Origin: Methylobrevis albus
GTDB taxonomy: Bacteria; Pseudomonadota; Alphaproteobacteria; Rhizobiales; Pleomorphomonadaceae
Assembly: GCF_015904235.1 (NCBI RefSeq)
Contig: NZ_JADZLT010000050.1
Location: forward strand, 248,001 to 312,000
Reading direction: 5' to 3'
Length of the DNA stretch: 64,000 nt
The translations under genes were made by a program, and so were the position numbers. The notes beneath the pieces are model-generated. The model ran no database searches and was not told where the DNA came from. It was given only the letters and a program-made list of their open reading frames with translations. This document shows positions 1 to 8,537 of the stretch, one piece after another; the first letter of the stretch is position 1, and each line of letters starts with the position of its first letter.

Positions 1-306
1 GCCGTCGCCGGCATCATCGCCGCCTCCGACATTCGCGGCGCGGATGCCAACAACGCCGGCCTCTGGCTGGAGCTCGACGCCATCCTCGCCGTCGTCGTCG
101 GCGGTACCTCGCTGTTCGGCGGGCGCTTCTCGATCCTGTTGTCGCTGGTCGGCGCGATGGTGATCCAGGCGATGAACACCGGCATCCTATTGTCGGGCTA
201 TCCGCCGGAACTCAACCTCATCGTCAAGGCGGTGGTCATCGTCGTGATCCTCGTGGTGCAGTCGCCGGTCGCCGGCCGCCTCACCACCTTCTTCCGCCGC
301 CGCTGA
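1..306 (+). CDS. Sugar ABC transporter permease, C-terminal part (YtfT-like), partial
   Basis: This open frame enters from the window's left edge and ends at a TGA at 304-306. The roughly 101 visible residues contain the conserved GGTSLFGG stretch and a final hydrophobic segment before a basic tail, as in inner-membrane permeases of the BPD_transp_2 family (ribose/galactofuranose type). It lies 12 bp before a second permease, the arrangement of the ytfQRT-yjfF galactofuranose importer. The ATPase and binding protein would be expected upstream, outside the window. Family membership is clear; the exact sugar is inference from gene order. Confidence 0.85.
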   Translation, partial: AVAGIIAASDIRGADANNAGLWLELDAILAVVVGGTSLFGGRFSILLSLVGAMVIQAMNTGILLSGYPPELNLIVKAVVIVVILVVQSPVAGRLTTFFRRR

Positions 307-318
307 GGAGCGTCCGAG

Positions 319-1299
319 ATGACCGCCCGCAACCTGCCGCTCATCGCCACGCTCGTCGTCTTCATCGTCGCCTATGCGCTCTGCGCGATGCAGTTTCCGG
401 CGATGCTGTCGCTGCGGGTGGTCGCGAACCTGCTCACCGACAACGCCTATCTCGGCGTCGCCGCGGTCGGCATGACCTTCGTGATCATCTCGGGCGGCAT
501 CGATCTCTCGGTCGGCTCGGTGATCGCCTTCACCGGCGTGTTCCTCGCCGTGGTGATCCGCGCCGGGATCGACCCGATCACCGCCTTCGTGCTGGTGCTC
601 ATCATCACCACGCTGTTCGGCGCGGTGATGGGGGCGATGATCCACTATCTCGAGACGCCGCCGTTCATCGTCACCCTCGCCGGCATGTTCTTCGCCCGCG
701 GCGCCTGCTTCCTGCTGACGACGGATTCGATCCCGATCGACCATCCGACCTGGGATTTCATCACCAGCCTCAACTACCGCCTGCCCGGCGGCGGACGGCT
801 GACGCTGGTCGCGATGATCATGCTGGTGGTGTTCCTCGCCGGCATTCTCGTCGCGCATTTCACGCGCTTCGGCACCTATGTCTACGGCATGGGCGGCAAC
901 CGGCAGTCGGCGGAGCTGATGGGCGTGCCGGTGGCGCGGACCACGGTGGCGATCTATGCGCTGTCGAGCGGTCTTGCCGGTGTCGCCGGCATCGTGTTCG
1001 CGCTCTACACCTCGGCCGGCTATTCGCTGGCGGCGACGGGCGTCGAGCTCGACACCATCGCCGCGGTGGTGATCGGCGGCACGCTGCTGACGGGGGGCGT
1101 CGGCACCATCGCCGGCACCTTCGTCGGCGTGCTGATCCAGGGCCTGATCCAGACCTACATCATCTTCGACGGCACGCTGTCGAGCTGGTGGACGAAGATC
1201 GTCATCGGCGGTCTGCTGTTCGCCTTCATCCTCTTGCAGCGCGGCCTCGTCCACGTCGCGGCGCGGCGCCGGGCCGCCGCACGGATGGCGGCGGCCTGA
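319..1299 (+). CDS. yjfF: Sugar ABC transporter permease, YjfF-like
   Basis: A 326-residue inner-membrane permease of the BPD_transp_2 family with many hydrophobic segments. It has the family's GGIDLSVGS motif near residue 57 and a GGTLLTGGVGTIAGT motif near residue 255. These match the second permease of galactofuranose/sugar importers (YjfF). An ATG follows the upstream permease stop by 12 bp with GAGGAG in front of it, so the two are translated from one operon and probably form a permease heterodimer. The sugar specificity is inferred from pairing only. The next gene is on the opposite strand, so this closes the operon. Confidence 0.87.
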   Translation: MTARNLPLIATLVVFIVAYALCAMQFPAMLSLRVVANLLTDNAYLGVAAVGMTFVIISGGIDLSVGSVIAFTGVFLAVVIRAGIDPITAFVLVLIITTLFGAVMGAMIHYLETPPFIVTLAGMFFARGACFLLTTDSIPIDHPTWDFITSLNYRLPGGGRLTLVAMIMLVVFLAGILVAHFTRFGTYVYGMGGNRQSAELMGVPVARTTVAIYALSSGLAGVAGIVFALYTSAGYSLAATGVELDTIAAVVIGGTLLTGGVGTIAGTFVGVLIQGLIQTYIIFDGTLSSWWTKIVIGGLLFAFILLQRGLVHVAARRRAAARMAAA

Positions 1300-1330
1300 C
1301 GGTCCCGTCGAGAGCCAGGCAGCCGCGCCC

Positions 1331-1582
1331 TCAGCGCGTCTGCGGGTAGCCGCGGCCGAGGGCGGCGAGCCGCAAGAGCCCGGCACCGGCCGCCTCGCCG
1401 ATGCCGCCGCGGCGGCCGTCGTCGATGGCGCGGCGGCCCTCGATCAGCCCGGCGACGTCGGTACGGGTGAGGCCGACCTCCTCGAGTTGCGCGTCGGTGA
1501 GCGCCGCCAGCCGGATACCCGTGCGGCGGCTGCGGCTGCGGCGGTCGAATTCCGCGAGGAACGCGTCGAAAATGCCGGTCAT
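1331..1582 (-). CDS. DUF1127 domain protein
   Basis: An 83-residue protein with an Arg-rich N-terminal third and the segment LAALTDAQLEEVGLTRTDV at about residues 25-43. This is the signature of the small DUF1127 (YjiS-like) family of alphaproteobacteria, in which short Arg-rich members have been linked to RNA and phosphate or stress responses. The C-terminal half is Gly/Ala rich and not conserved. It is monocistronic and convergent with the sugar permease. Its upstream region holds a spaced inverted repeat, CTGAAACA at 1602-1609 and TGTTTCAG at 1664-1671, of unknown meaning. Confidence 0.75.
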   Translation of the reverse strand: MTGIFDAFLAEFDRRSRSRRTGIRLAALTDAQLEEVGLTRTDVAGLIEGRRAIDDGRRGGIGEAAGAGLLRLAALGRGYPQTR

Positions 1583-1830
1583 CTGAAATACCTCTGGTCT
1601 TCTGAAACACCGGATCGTCTAGTCGGCGGCGGTTTCGCGCCGATTTCCCGCCCGGCGGAAAACTGTTTCAGCCGTTTCAATGCCGATGGCACGATCACGG
1701 CTTGCTGATTGGCGCGGCGGCGCCGGTTCCGCCTATCGTTACGGTCTGGGGGAGTGCTCGAAACGGCCCCGACGGACCGGCGTGTTTGGCCGGTGAGGAC
1801 AGGGCCCGACCGACTGACCGGAGACGATCG

Positions 1831-2016
1831 ATGACGAAATTTGCCACGACCGCCACCGTTGCGCTGTTCGCGCTCGGACTGTCCGCCGGCTTCGCCTCGG
1901 CGGAGTGCATGGGAAAAATGACGATGGCGTCGACCGCCACGCAGCAGCCCGCCCCGGCGCCGCTGCCCGTCGACGTCGCGACGCTCGAGACCGGTTCCGT
2001 CTCGACCGCGCGCTGA
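1831..2016 (+). CDS. Small secreted hypothetical protein (61 aa)
   Basis: A 61-residue ORF starting at ATG 1831 after a purine-rich GGAGACGATCG. The first 24 residues form a clear Sec signal peptide: a positive Lys near the start, a hydrophobic core and FASA before the predicted cut. The mature part would be about 37 residues, Thr/Pro/Ala rich, with one cysteine at residue 26 and three methionines close together. I do not recognise a family. The good ribosome-binding region and signal peptide argue that it is real; the short length keeps confidence moderate. Confidence 0.55.
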   Translation: MTKFATTATVALFALGLSAGFASAECMGKMTMASTATQQPAPAPLPVDVATLETGSVSTAR

Positions 2017-2190
2017 TCCGTTTCACGCGCCTTTGCGCCGCTGCCGCGCCCCGCGCGGCGGCGGCGTGACTTCTTCCGGCCGCGCCCCCCCGCGCGCCGA
2101 TGGTTGCCCTCGCCCGCCGACTCACCGCATGAGCCGGATGTTGCCCGCCGCGCCCACGCGGCGCCGGCGTGAAGCGGGGACGAGAGCGAG

Positions 2191-2538
2191 ATGGCCGTCA
2201 CGATCTACGGCATTCCCAACTGCGACACGATGAAGAAGGCGCGGGCCTGGCTCGCCGCGCACGGCATCGCGCACGATTTCCACGACTATAAACGCGCGGG
2301 CATCGACGCCGAGCGGCTGGCTTCGTGGAGCGCGGTGGTCGGGTGGGAGACGCTGCTCAACCGGGCCGGCACCACCTTCCGCAAGCTCGGCGAGGCCGAC
2401 AAGGCTGGCATCGGTCAGGCGAAGGCCATTGCACTCATGCTGGCGCAGCCGTCGCTGATCAAGCGGCCGGTGCTCGACGTGGATGGGCGCCTCGAAGTCG
2501 GCTTCAAGCCGGAGCGCTACGCCGAGCTGTTCGGCTGA
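2191..2538 (+). CDS. ArsC/Spx-family reductase-like protein (YffB-like)
   Basis: A 115-residue thioredoxin-fold protein of the ArsC family. It opens with IYGIPNCDTMKKA, giving a single cysteine at position 11 rather than a CxxC pair. It ends with RPVLDVDGRLEVGFKPERY, the usual C-terminal strand and helix. Length and both motifs match the YffB/Spx-like branch, which is often annotated as arsenate reductase but probably acts on glutathione-linked disulfides. No arsenic genes lie nearby, so an arsenate role is not supported by context. It converges on the LuxR regulator gene with a 9-bp gap. Confidence 0.85.
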   Translation: MAVTIYGIPNCDTMKKARAWLAAHGIAHDFHDYKRAGIDAERLASWSAVVGWETLLNRAGTTFRKLGEADKAGIGQAKAIALMLAQPSLIKRPVLDVDGRLEVGFKPERYAELFG

Positions 2539-2547
2539 CGATCGCCG

Positions 2548-5172
2548 TCAGCCGATCGCCTTCAGCACCGCCTGGGTGCGGTTGCTGACGCCGAGCTTCT
2601 CGAAAATCTTCTTCACGTGCGACTTCACCGTATTGAGGTTGATCTCCAGCCTCCGCCCGATCTCGGCGTTCGAACAGCCCTGTCGCATCAGCGCCAGCAC
2701 CTCGGTCTCGCGTGCGGTGAGGTCGTCGGATGCCGACCGGCGCGGCCGGGCCGGTGCGGGCGCCGCGCTGTCCTGCGGCGGCGCGGCGATGTCCGCCATG
2801 GTGCGCGCCGCCCCGACGGCGGCGGCTGCCGCCGTATCGGCCGATGCGCCGGCCGGGTCCATGCCCTGCCGGCGCAGCAGGGCCTCGATCACCACGGCGC
2901 TCGCCGCCCTGCCCTCGCGCCGGGCGGCGGCGGCCTTTTCGCCGAGCGGGGCGAAGGCGCCGGGATCGCCGCGGAGCTGACGGCTGCGCGCCTCCACCGC
3001 GGCATGGCGCTCCCAGATCCGCCAGATCGACGCCGGGAACCGGGCGTGGGCCTCCGGCAGCAAGGGGCCAAGCCGGTCCAGTTCGCGCTGGCCATCGGCG
3101 TGGCGACCCTGGCGGAAGGCGCGGTCGGCGCGCTCGATGGCGAGTTCGAACTCCAGCCGGAAATCCTCGGCCTCGTAGGCCATGCGGCTGACGCGCACGA
3201 GAAGCGCCTCCGCCTCGGCGCCGCGCCCGGTGGCGTCATAGAGCCGGGCGAGGCCGATGGTCGGGACCAGCGCGCGCTCGGCCATGCCGAAGACATCGGT
3301 CGCGGCGGGCGCCGGCAGGGCGCGCTGCCATAGCCGCTCGGCTTCGTCGAGGTCGCCGCGCTCGTAGGCGATGGCGCCGAGCAGCGCCGAGGGCAGCGCC
3401 ACCATGTAGGACTGCGGCGAGAAATGCCGGCCGCCGATCGCCAGCGCGTCGGCGAGCACCGGTTCCGCCTCGCCGGGCAGGCCGCGGGCGAGGTAGCACA
3501 TCGCCGCGATGCAGCGCGAATGGATGCCGCCCCAGTGGCAGGCGATGGCGTCGTAGACGCCGTTCGCCTTCCAGGTCAGCCGCTCGGCGGTCTCGAGGTC
3601 GCCTTCGAGATAGGCGATGTAGGAGTGGATCGAATCGAGGTCGACCTGGCCGAAGGCGAGCTTGTCGAGCTCCGCGCCGCCGATCGCGTCGATGTGGCGC
3701 CGCCCGGCGGTGAGGTTGCCGCCATAGGCGCCGATCAGCGCGCGCATCAGATGCAGCCGGCCCGGCAGGTGTAGCCCGGTTTCCGCGGCGATCGCTCGGC
3801 AGGCGCCGTCGGCGCGGGCGTAGGCTTCCTCGATCGCGACCAGCGTCTGCTCGGCCTGGTGGAAGCGCTGGTTGTTGATGTAGCGCCAGACCAGCAGGAA
3901 CATCAGCAGCGGCCGCGCCTCGCGCGCCTCGCGCGGCAGCTGCTGCATCCAGCGGTAGTACATGTCGAAGCGGCCATGGCTGAGATAATCGTAGACGCAG
4001 TGGCGCTCGATCAGCTCGGCGGCCCAGTTCGGCCGGCGCGCGAGGAAGGCGTGGCGCACCGCCTCGACCGGGCTCTCGGCATGAAGGAACCAGCCGGCGG
4101 CGCGCAGGTGCAGCGCCTCCAGCCGCTCGCGCCCGCCCGAGACGAGCCGATTGTGCAGGAACTCCTGGAAGAGGTGGTGGTAGCGGTACCAGCGCTGCTG
4201 GCCGGGCAGCGCGACGATGAAGAGCTGCACCTTCTCGAACTCGGCGAGGATCTCGGCCGAATCCGTCCGCCCCGTCACCGCGTCGCAGAGGTCGCCGCCG
4301 AGCGATTCGAGGATGCAGGTCTCGGTGAGGAAGCCGATGACGTGCTCCGGCAGGCCGGAGATCACCTCTTCGAGGAAATAGTCGGCGAAGGCGCGATGGC
4401 TGCCCGACGGCGCCCCGGCCATGAAGGCCTCGCCGCCCTCGCGGGCGAACACCAGCGAGGCGAGCCGCAGGCCGGCGGCCCAGCCCTCGGTGTGCTGCTG
4501 CATGGCGCGGCCGAGGTCGGCGGAGAGCTCGACACCGCGCGCGGCGCGGAAGAAGTCCTGCGTCTCGTCGGGGCTGAACTGCAGCTCGTTCATGGTGAGC
4601 TCCAGCATCTCGCCATGCGCCCGGTAGCGGCCGAGGGCGAGCGCCGGGCGCTGGCGGCTGGCGATCACGATGCCGACCTGCGGAAAGTCGGCGCCGAGCA
4701 GCGCCTCCAGCGTCGCGCCGCCGTCACGGCCGTCGGCGAGGTGATAGTCGTCGACGAAGAGGATCAGCGGCCGGTCGGCGCTCGCCGCCTCGATCAGGTC
4801 GAGGAGTTGCGGCAGCGCCTCCTCGCGGTGCGCCGGCAGGCCGTTGGCCTCGCCGCGGCCGGCGGCGGCGGCGATCACCAGCGCGAGATAGTCGGCTAGG
4901 CCGAGCGGGTCCTTCTCGTCGTCGTTGACGGAGTACCAGGCGGTGAGGCAGCCGGCCGCCCGCGCCGCCGCGTGCCATTGCGACAACAGCGTCGTCTTGC
5001 CCGCGCCGGCGGGCGCCTGCACCAGCGTCAGGCGATAGCGCGTCAGCAGGCCGGCGATGCCGGTGAGCCGTGGGCGATCCACGACGTCGACCGGAATCCG
5101 CGGCGGCATCACGCGCCGGTTGAAGAAGGGCGAACGGGGTGACCGCGTCTCGGGGATCATGGCCGGACTCAT
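2548..5172 (-). CDS. LuxR family regulator with MalT-type ATPase domain
   Basis: An 874-residue signal-transducing ATPase of the MalT/LAL type. A Walker A motif (APAGAGKTT) lies near residue 50 and a Walker B (ILFVDDYHL) near residue 130. A long helical, TPR-like middle follows. A C-terminal LuxR helix-turn-helix starts at LTARETEVL and ends with NRTQAVLKAIG. The same reading frame stays open far upstream into the amidase and transporter region, but homology begins at this ATG. It is preceded by AAGGGTGAT, and a second ATG lies 12 bp inside. It is divergent from the amidase-dpp operon, which it probably activates in response to an unknown inducer. Confidence 0.88.
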   Translation of the reverse strand: MSPAMIPETRSPRSPFFNRRVMPPRIPVDVVDRPRLTGIAGLLTRYRLTLVQAPAGAGKTTLLSQWHAAARAAGCLTAWYSVNDDEKDPLGLADYLALVIAAAAGRGEANGLPAHREEALPQLLDLIEAASADRPLILFVDDYHLADGRDGGATLEALLGADFPQVGIVIASRQRPALALGRYRAHGEMLELTMNELQFSPDETQDFFRAARGVELSADLGRAMQQHTEGWAAGLRLASLVFAREGGEAFMAGAPSGSHRAFADYFLEEVISGLPEHVIGFLTETCILESLGGDLCDAVTGRTDSAEILAEFEKVQLFIVALPGQQRWYRYHHLFQEFLHNRLVSGGRERLEALHLRAAGWFLHAESPVEAVRHAFLARRPNWAAELIERHCVYDYLSHGRFDMYYRWMQQLPREAREARPLLMFLLVWRYINNQRFHQAEQTLVAIEEAYARADGACRAIAAETGLHLPGRLHLMRALIGAYGGNLTAGRRHIDAIGGAELDKLAFGQVDLDSIHSYIAYLEGDLETAERLTWKANGVYDAIACHWGGIHSRCIAAMCYLARGLPGEAEPVLADALAIGGRHFSPQSYMVALPSALLGAIAYERGDLDEAERLWQRALPAPAATDVFGMAERALVPTIGLARLYDATGRGAEAEALLVRVSRMAYEAEDFRLEFELAIERADRAFRQGRHADGQRELDRLGPLLPEAHARFPASIWRIWERHAAVEARSRQLRGDPGAFAPLGEKAAAARREGRAASAVVIEALLRRQGMDPAGASADTAAAAAVGAARTMADIAAPPQDSAAPAPARPRRSASDDLTARETEVLALMRQGCSNAEIGRRLEINLNTVKSHVKKIFEKLGVSNRTQAVLKAIG

Positions 5173-5174
5173 AT

Positions 5175-5219
5175 CACCCTTTCGGGTGAGGCGAAAAACT
5201 CTTCGACGCCACCCTTTCG
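5175..5219. promoter_or_regulatory. Direct repeats CACCCTTTCG in the regulator/amidase divergent region
   Basis: The decamer CACCCTTTCG occurs at 5175-5184 and again at 5210-5219, 35 bp apart. The first copy continues as CACCCTTTCGGGTG, so it is also a short inverted repeat. The pair sits between the divergent LuxR regulator and amidase genes. This is where an operator for the regulator or for other control would be expected. It does not match the E. coli MalT box, so the assignment is only positional. Confidence 0.35.
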
Positions 5220-5283
5220 CATCATGCCCAGCCTTTGGCCTCGATCTAGTTTTGAGCACCTTTTCAAGCGAGGCGTGACGCGC

Positions 5284-6708
5284 GTGAATCTCAGCGAATA
5301 TTCCAGCCAGGATGCAACGGGCCTGGCGGACCTCGTCGCCAAGGGCGAAGTGACCCCCGGCGAACTGCTCGACCTGGCGCTCGAGGCGACGGCGGCCGTC
5401 GACGACAGGCTCAACGCCGTCGTCGCGGTGTTCGAGGGCGAGGCGCGCCGCTTCATCGCCGAGGACATGCCGGCCGAGGCGCCGTTCCGCGGCGTGCCGT
5501 TCCTGCTGAAGGATCTCACGTCGCACTACGGCGGGCAGCCGACCGGCTCGGGCTGGCCGCCGCGGCTCGGCTATCCGGCGCCGGCCGACAGCGAACTCAC
5601 CGCCCGCTACAAGCGCGCCGGCCTCGTGATCTTCGGCAAGACGGCGGTGCCGGAACTCGCCATGGACTGGACGACGCGCTCGACGGCGCACGGCGTCACC
5701 GACAATCCGTGGAAGCCCGGCCACACGGTCGGCACCTCCAGCGGCGGCACCGCCGCGGCGGTCGCGGCGCGCGTGGTGCCGATGGCGCACGGCAACGACG
5801 GCGGCGGCTCGATCCGGGTGCCGGCCTCGTGCTGCGGCGTGTTCGGCATGAAGCCGACGCGCGGCCGCAACCCGGCCGCCCCGGCCGGCGCCGCCTGGCA
5901 GGGCATGCTGACCGAGCACGCGCTGACCATGTCGGTGCGCGACAGCGCCGCCCTGCTCGACGCCACCGCCGGGCCGTTCAAGGGCCAATTCTACAATTCG
6001 CCGGAAGGCGGCAACTTCGCCGCGGAAGTCGGCCGCGATCCGGGCCGGCTGCGGGTCGCCTATTCGTCGAAGGCGCCTTACGGCGCGCCGGTGCACGACG
6101 ACTGCAAGGCGGCGCTCGCCGACGCCGTCGCGCTGATGGAGAGCCTCGGCCACGTCTGCGAGGAGGTCGACATCGCCCTGCCGGAGGACGGCTGGACGAC
6201 GTTCTCGCAGTTCATCCTCGCCGAATACGCCGCCGACATGCGGATCGAGGAGACGGTGCTCGGCCGCAAGCTGACCGCGGCCGATTTCCCGAAGATGCTG
6301 TGGGACATGATCGAGGCGGGCAACGCGCTCACCGCGGTCGACGTCGCCGTCGCGGAAACGCGGGTGCACGCGGTGGCCGCGGCCGTCGCCAAGGTGTTCG
6401 ACACCTACGACGTGTTCCTGTCGCCGACGCTGGCGCAGCCGCCGCTGCCGCACGAGGCGTTCCCGGCGATGGTGTCGGTCGACGCGCACTACGCGTTCTA
6501 TCTCTCCTGGATGCCGATGACGCACATCTTCAACATCTCCGGTTCGCCGGCGATGTCGGTGCCGCTTCACTGGAACGCCGACGGCCTGCCGGTCGGCGTG
6601 CAGTTCGCCGCGGCGCCGGCCGCCGAAGGCCTGCTCTACCGGCTCGCCGGCCAGCTCGAGGCGACGCGCCCCTGGGCCGGCCGCCGGCCGCTGGTCGCCG
6701 CCGGCTGA
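5284..6708 (+). CDS. Amidase-signature family hydrolase (NylA-like)
   Basis: An amidase-signature enzyme of about 474 residues from GTG 5284. The Ser-cisSer-Lys triad is visible: Lys in FLLKDLTS, the cis-Ser in GTSSGGTAAAVA, and the nucleophile Ser in GNDGGGSIRVPA. The C-terminal NISGSPAMSVP stretch resembles the branch with 6-aminohexanoate cyclic dimer hydrolase. It likely hydrolyses an amide or cyclic amide. An in-frame ATG at 5224 would add 20 residues unlike the family, so I prefer the GTG, which has AGG about 10 bp before it. It leads an operon with a dipeptide-type importer, suggesting it processes the imported compound. The substrate is unknown. Confidence 0.87.
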   Translation: MNLSEYSSQDATGLADLVAKGEVTPGELLDLALEATAAVDDRLNAVVAVFEGEARRFIAEDMPAEAPFRGVPFLLKDLTSHYGGQPTGSGWPPRLGYPAPADSELTARYKRAGLVIFGKTAVPELAMDWTTRSTAHGVTDNPWKPGHTVGTSSGGTAAAVAARVVPMAHGNDGGGSIRVPASCCGVFGMKPTRGRNPAAPAGAAWQGMLTEHALTMSVRDSAALLDATAGPFKGQFYNSPEGGNFAAEVGRDPGRLRVAYSSKAPYGAPVHDDCKAALADAVALMESLGHVCEEVDIALPEDGWTTFSQFILAEYAADMRIEETVLGRKLTAADFPKMLWDMIEAGNALTAVDVAVAETRVHAVAAAVAKVFDTYDVFLSPTLAQPPLPHEAFPAMVSVDAHYAFYLSWMPMTHIFNISGSPAMSVPLHWNADGLPVGVQFAAAPAAEGLLYRLAGQLEATRPWAGRRPLVAAG

Positions 6709-6792
6709 GGACAAGACCGGGCGCGCCGGGGGCGGCGCGGCCGGGCACGAGACTGTAAGAACACCAGAAACGAACACTGCGGGAACAGGACC

Positions 6793-8346
6793 ATGCCCAT
6801 GACAGCGCTCAAGAACATGCTGAAGATGCCGGTCGCCGCCGCGCTCCTTGCGGGGACCGCCCTCGCCGCCCAACCCGCCGTCGCGGCGGGCCTCACGGTC
6901 GCCCGCTCGGTCGACGCCGACGGGCTCGACATCCACAAGGTCAGCACGACCCAGTCGATGCAGGTGACGAACCTCCTGTTCGACACGCTGCTCACCATGG
7001 ACCGCAGCGGCGGCATCCACCCGGGCCTCGCCAGCGGCTACACCCTCTCCGAGGACGGCAAGACCTACGTCTTCACGATCCGCGACGGGCTGAAGTGCCA
7101 CGATGGCTCGGCCTTCGACGCGGCGGCGGTGAAGTTCAACATCGACCGGGCGCTCGACCCGGCCACCGTCAGCCCGAACGCCTCGTCCTGGGGTCCGATC
7201 GACAGCGTCGCGGTCGAGGGCAGCACGGTGACGGTGACGATGAAGAGCCCGTACGGCCCCTTCACTGCCTTCCTCGCCGGCATGCAGTCCGGCCTGATGT
7301 GTCCGTCGTCGGTGGCGGGCGCCGAATTCACGCCGATCGGCACCGGGCCGTTCAAGCTCGTCAGCTGGACGCGCAACGACCGTATCGAGCTCGCCGCCAA
7401 CCCCGACTACGTCAACTTTTCGCCGCTGATCGAGAACCCGGGCAAGCCGCACCTCGACACGCTCACCATCATGGTGGTGCCGGAGGCCGTGGCACGCATG
7501 GCCGCGCTGCGCTCGGGCGAGGTCGACATGGTCGAGCCGTCGCTGGAGGAGGCCGCCGACCTCAAGGACGACGACGCCTTCAAGGTCTACGCCGCCGACC
7601 TCTCCGGCCAGCAGGTGTTCGCCGCCTTCACCTGGAAGATCGCGCCGCTCGACAACCCGAACGTCCGCAAGGCGATCGGCATGGCGATGAACCGCGACGC
7701 CTACGCCACGATCGGCTTCGAGGGGCTGGTCGACGTCGCCAACTGCCCGGTGGCGCCGAACCTCTTCGCCACCGACGAGGAGAAGTGCGCGTCGTGGGGC
7801 GTCTCCTACGATCCCGAGGCCGCGAAAGCGCTGCTCGCCGAGGCCGGCTACGGCCCCGACAAGCCGCTGAAGGTCAAGCTGCTGGTGCACAAGCTGCAGG
7901 GCTGGGACCAGATGCACCAGATCATGCAGCAGGATCTCGCCGCGATCGGCGTCGAGGCCGAGATCGAGACCCGCGAAGTCGCGGCCTTCTTCGACTACAT
8001 GGGCACCGTCAACGGCAAGGCCGAGGGCGAGCCCGCCGTGTGGACCATGGGCATGTCGGGCGCCGATCCGGACTACCTGTACTTCCTCTGGAAGCAGCCG
8101 GGCTTCACCAATATGGGCCTCAGCGACACGATGGACGCCGAACTCGAGGCGCAGCGCGCGCTGTCCGGGGATGCCCGCGCCGCCAAGGTGCAGGAGATCC
8201 AGCAGTACCTGCTCGAGAACGCCTACGCGGTGCCGCTGGTCTCGCCGGGCTGGGGCTGGCTGATGGCCTCGACGGCCAAGGTCGACGGCTTCAAGATGGG
8301 CCACATGGTGACGCTGCTGTTCAACGACGTGACGGTCACGGAGTAG
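6793..8346 (+). CDS. Dipeptide-type ABC transporter substrate-binding protein
   Basis: A 517-residue family-5 solute-binding protein (SBP_bac_5, DppA/OppA type). It has an N-terminal signal peptide ending near AAQPAVAA. The family landmarks are present: GLASGYTLSEDGKTYVFTIR around residue 76, then IGTGPFKLVSW, and a NPNVRKAIGMAMNRD stretch near residue 290. It acts in the periplasm and delivers a peptide or amide ligand to the permeases encoded downstream. ATG 6799 has better spacing to AGGA at 6787-6790 than ATG 6793 and may be the true start. The ligand is unknown; the neighbouring amidase suggests an amide. Confidence 0.92.
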   Translation: MPMTALKNMLKMPVAAALLAGTALAAQPAVAAGLTVARSVDADGLDIHKVSTTQSMQVTNLLFDTLLTMDRSGGIHPGLASGYTLSEDGKTYVFTIRDGLKCHDGSAFDAAAVKFNIDRALDPATVSPNASSWGPIDSVAVEGSTVTVTMKSPYGPFTAFLAGMQSGLMCPSSVAGAEFTPIGTGPFKLVSWTRNDRIELAANPDYVNFSPLIENPGKPHLDTLTIMVVPEAVARMAALRSGEVDMVEPSLEEAADLKDDDAFKVYAADLSGQQVFAAFTWKIAPLDNPNVRKAIGMAMNRDAYATIGFEGLVDVANCPVAPNLFATDEEKCASWGVSYDPEAAKALLAEAGYGPDKPLKVKLLVHKLQGWDQMHQIMQQDLAAIGVEAEIETREVAAFFDYMGTVNGKAEGEPAVWTMGMSGADPDYLYFLWKQPGFTNMGLSDTMDAELEAQRALSGDARAAKVQEIQQYLLENAYAVPLVSPGWGWLMASTAKVDGFKMGHMVTLLFNDVTVTE

Positions 8347-8370
8347 GACCACGCAGGCGGCGCCGCAGGC

Positions 8371-8483
8371 CCCTTCTCCCCTTGCGGGAGAAGGTGGCGG
8401 CGCAGCCGCCGGATGAGGGGGGCGGCACCCGCGGCCTCCCCCTCACCCGCCCTTCGGGCACCCTCTCCCGCAAGGGGAGAGGG
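8371..8483. repeat. REP-like inverted repeat pair inside the transporter operon
   Basis: The 191-bp gap between binding-protein and permease genes holds two GC-rich palindromic units. The left one reads CCCTTCTCCCC at 8371 and the right one ends with AAGGGGAGAGGG near 8483. Each can fold on itself, and the two are inverted copies of each other with only one or two mismatches. Between them is another C-rich to G-rich inverted stretch. Such intergenic elements are common dispersed repeats in alphaproteobacteria. Their place here suggests mRNA stabilisation or partial termination, giving more binding protein than membrane parts. Confidence 0.8.
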
Positions 8484-8537
8484 GGACCGCCGTCCCGGCC
8501 GCGGCGGCAAACTGATGTGGAGACCTGGGTCGCCGGC

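Noticed and set aside
1602..1671. CTGAAACA and TGTTTCAG inverted pair before the DUF1127 gene.
   Set aside because: The arms are perfect but 54 bp apart and match no operator that I know; too weak for a regulatory call.
5173..8352. The minus-strand frame of the LuxR gene stays open for another 3 kb across the amidase and binding-protein genes.
   Set aside because: This part is Arg/His/Gly rich with no family features and is antisense to two clear genes; it is an effect of high GC content.
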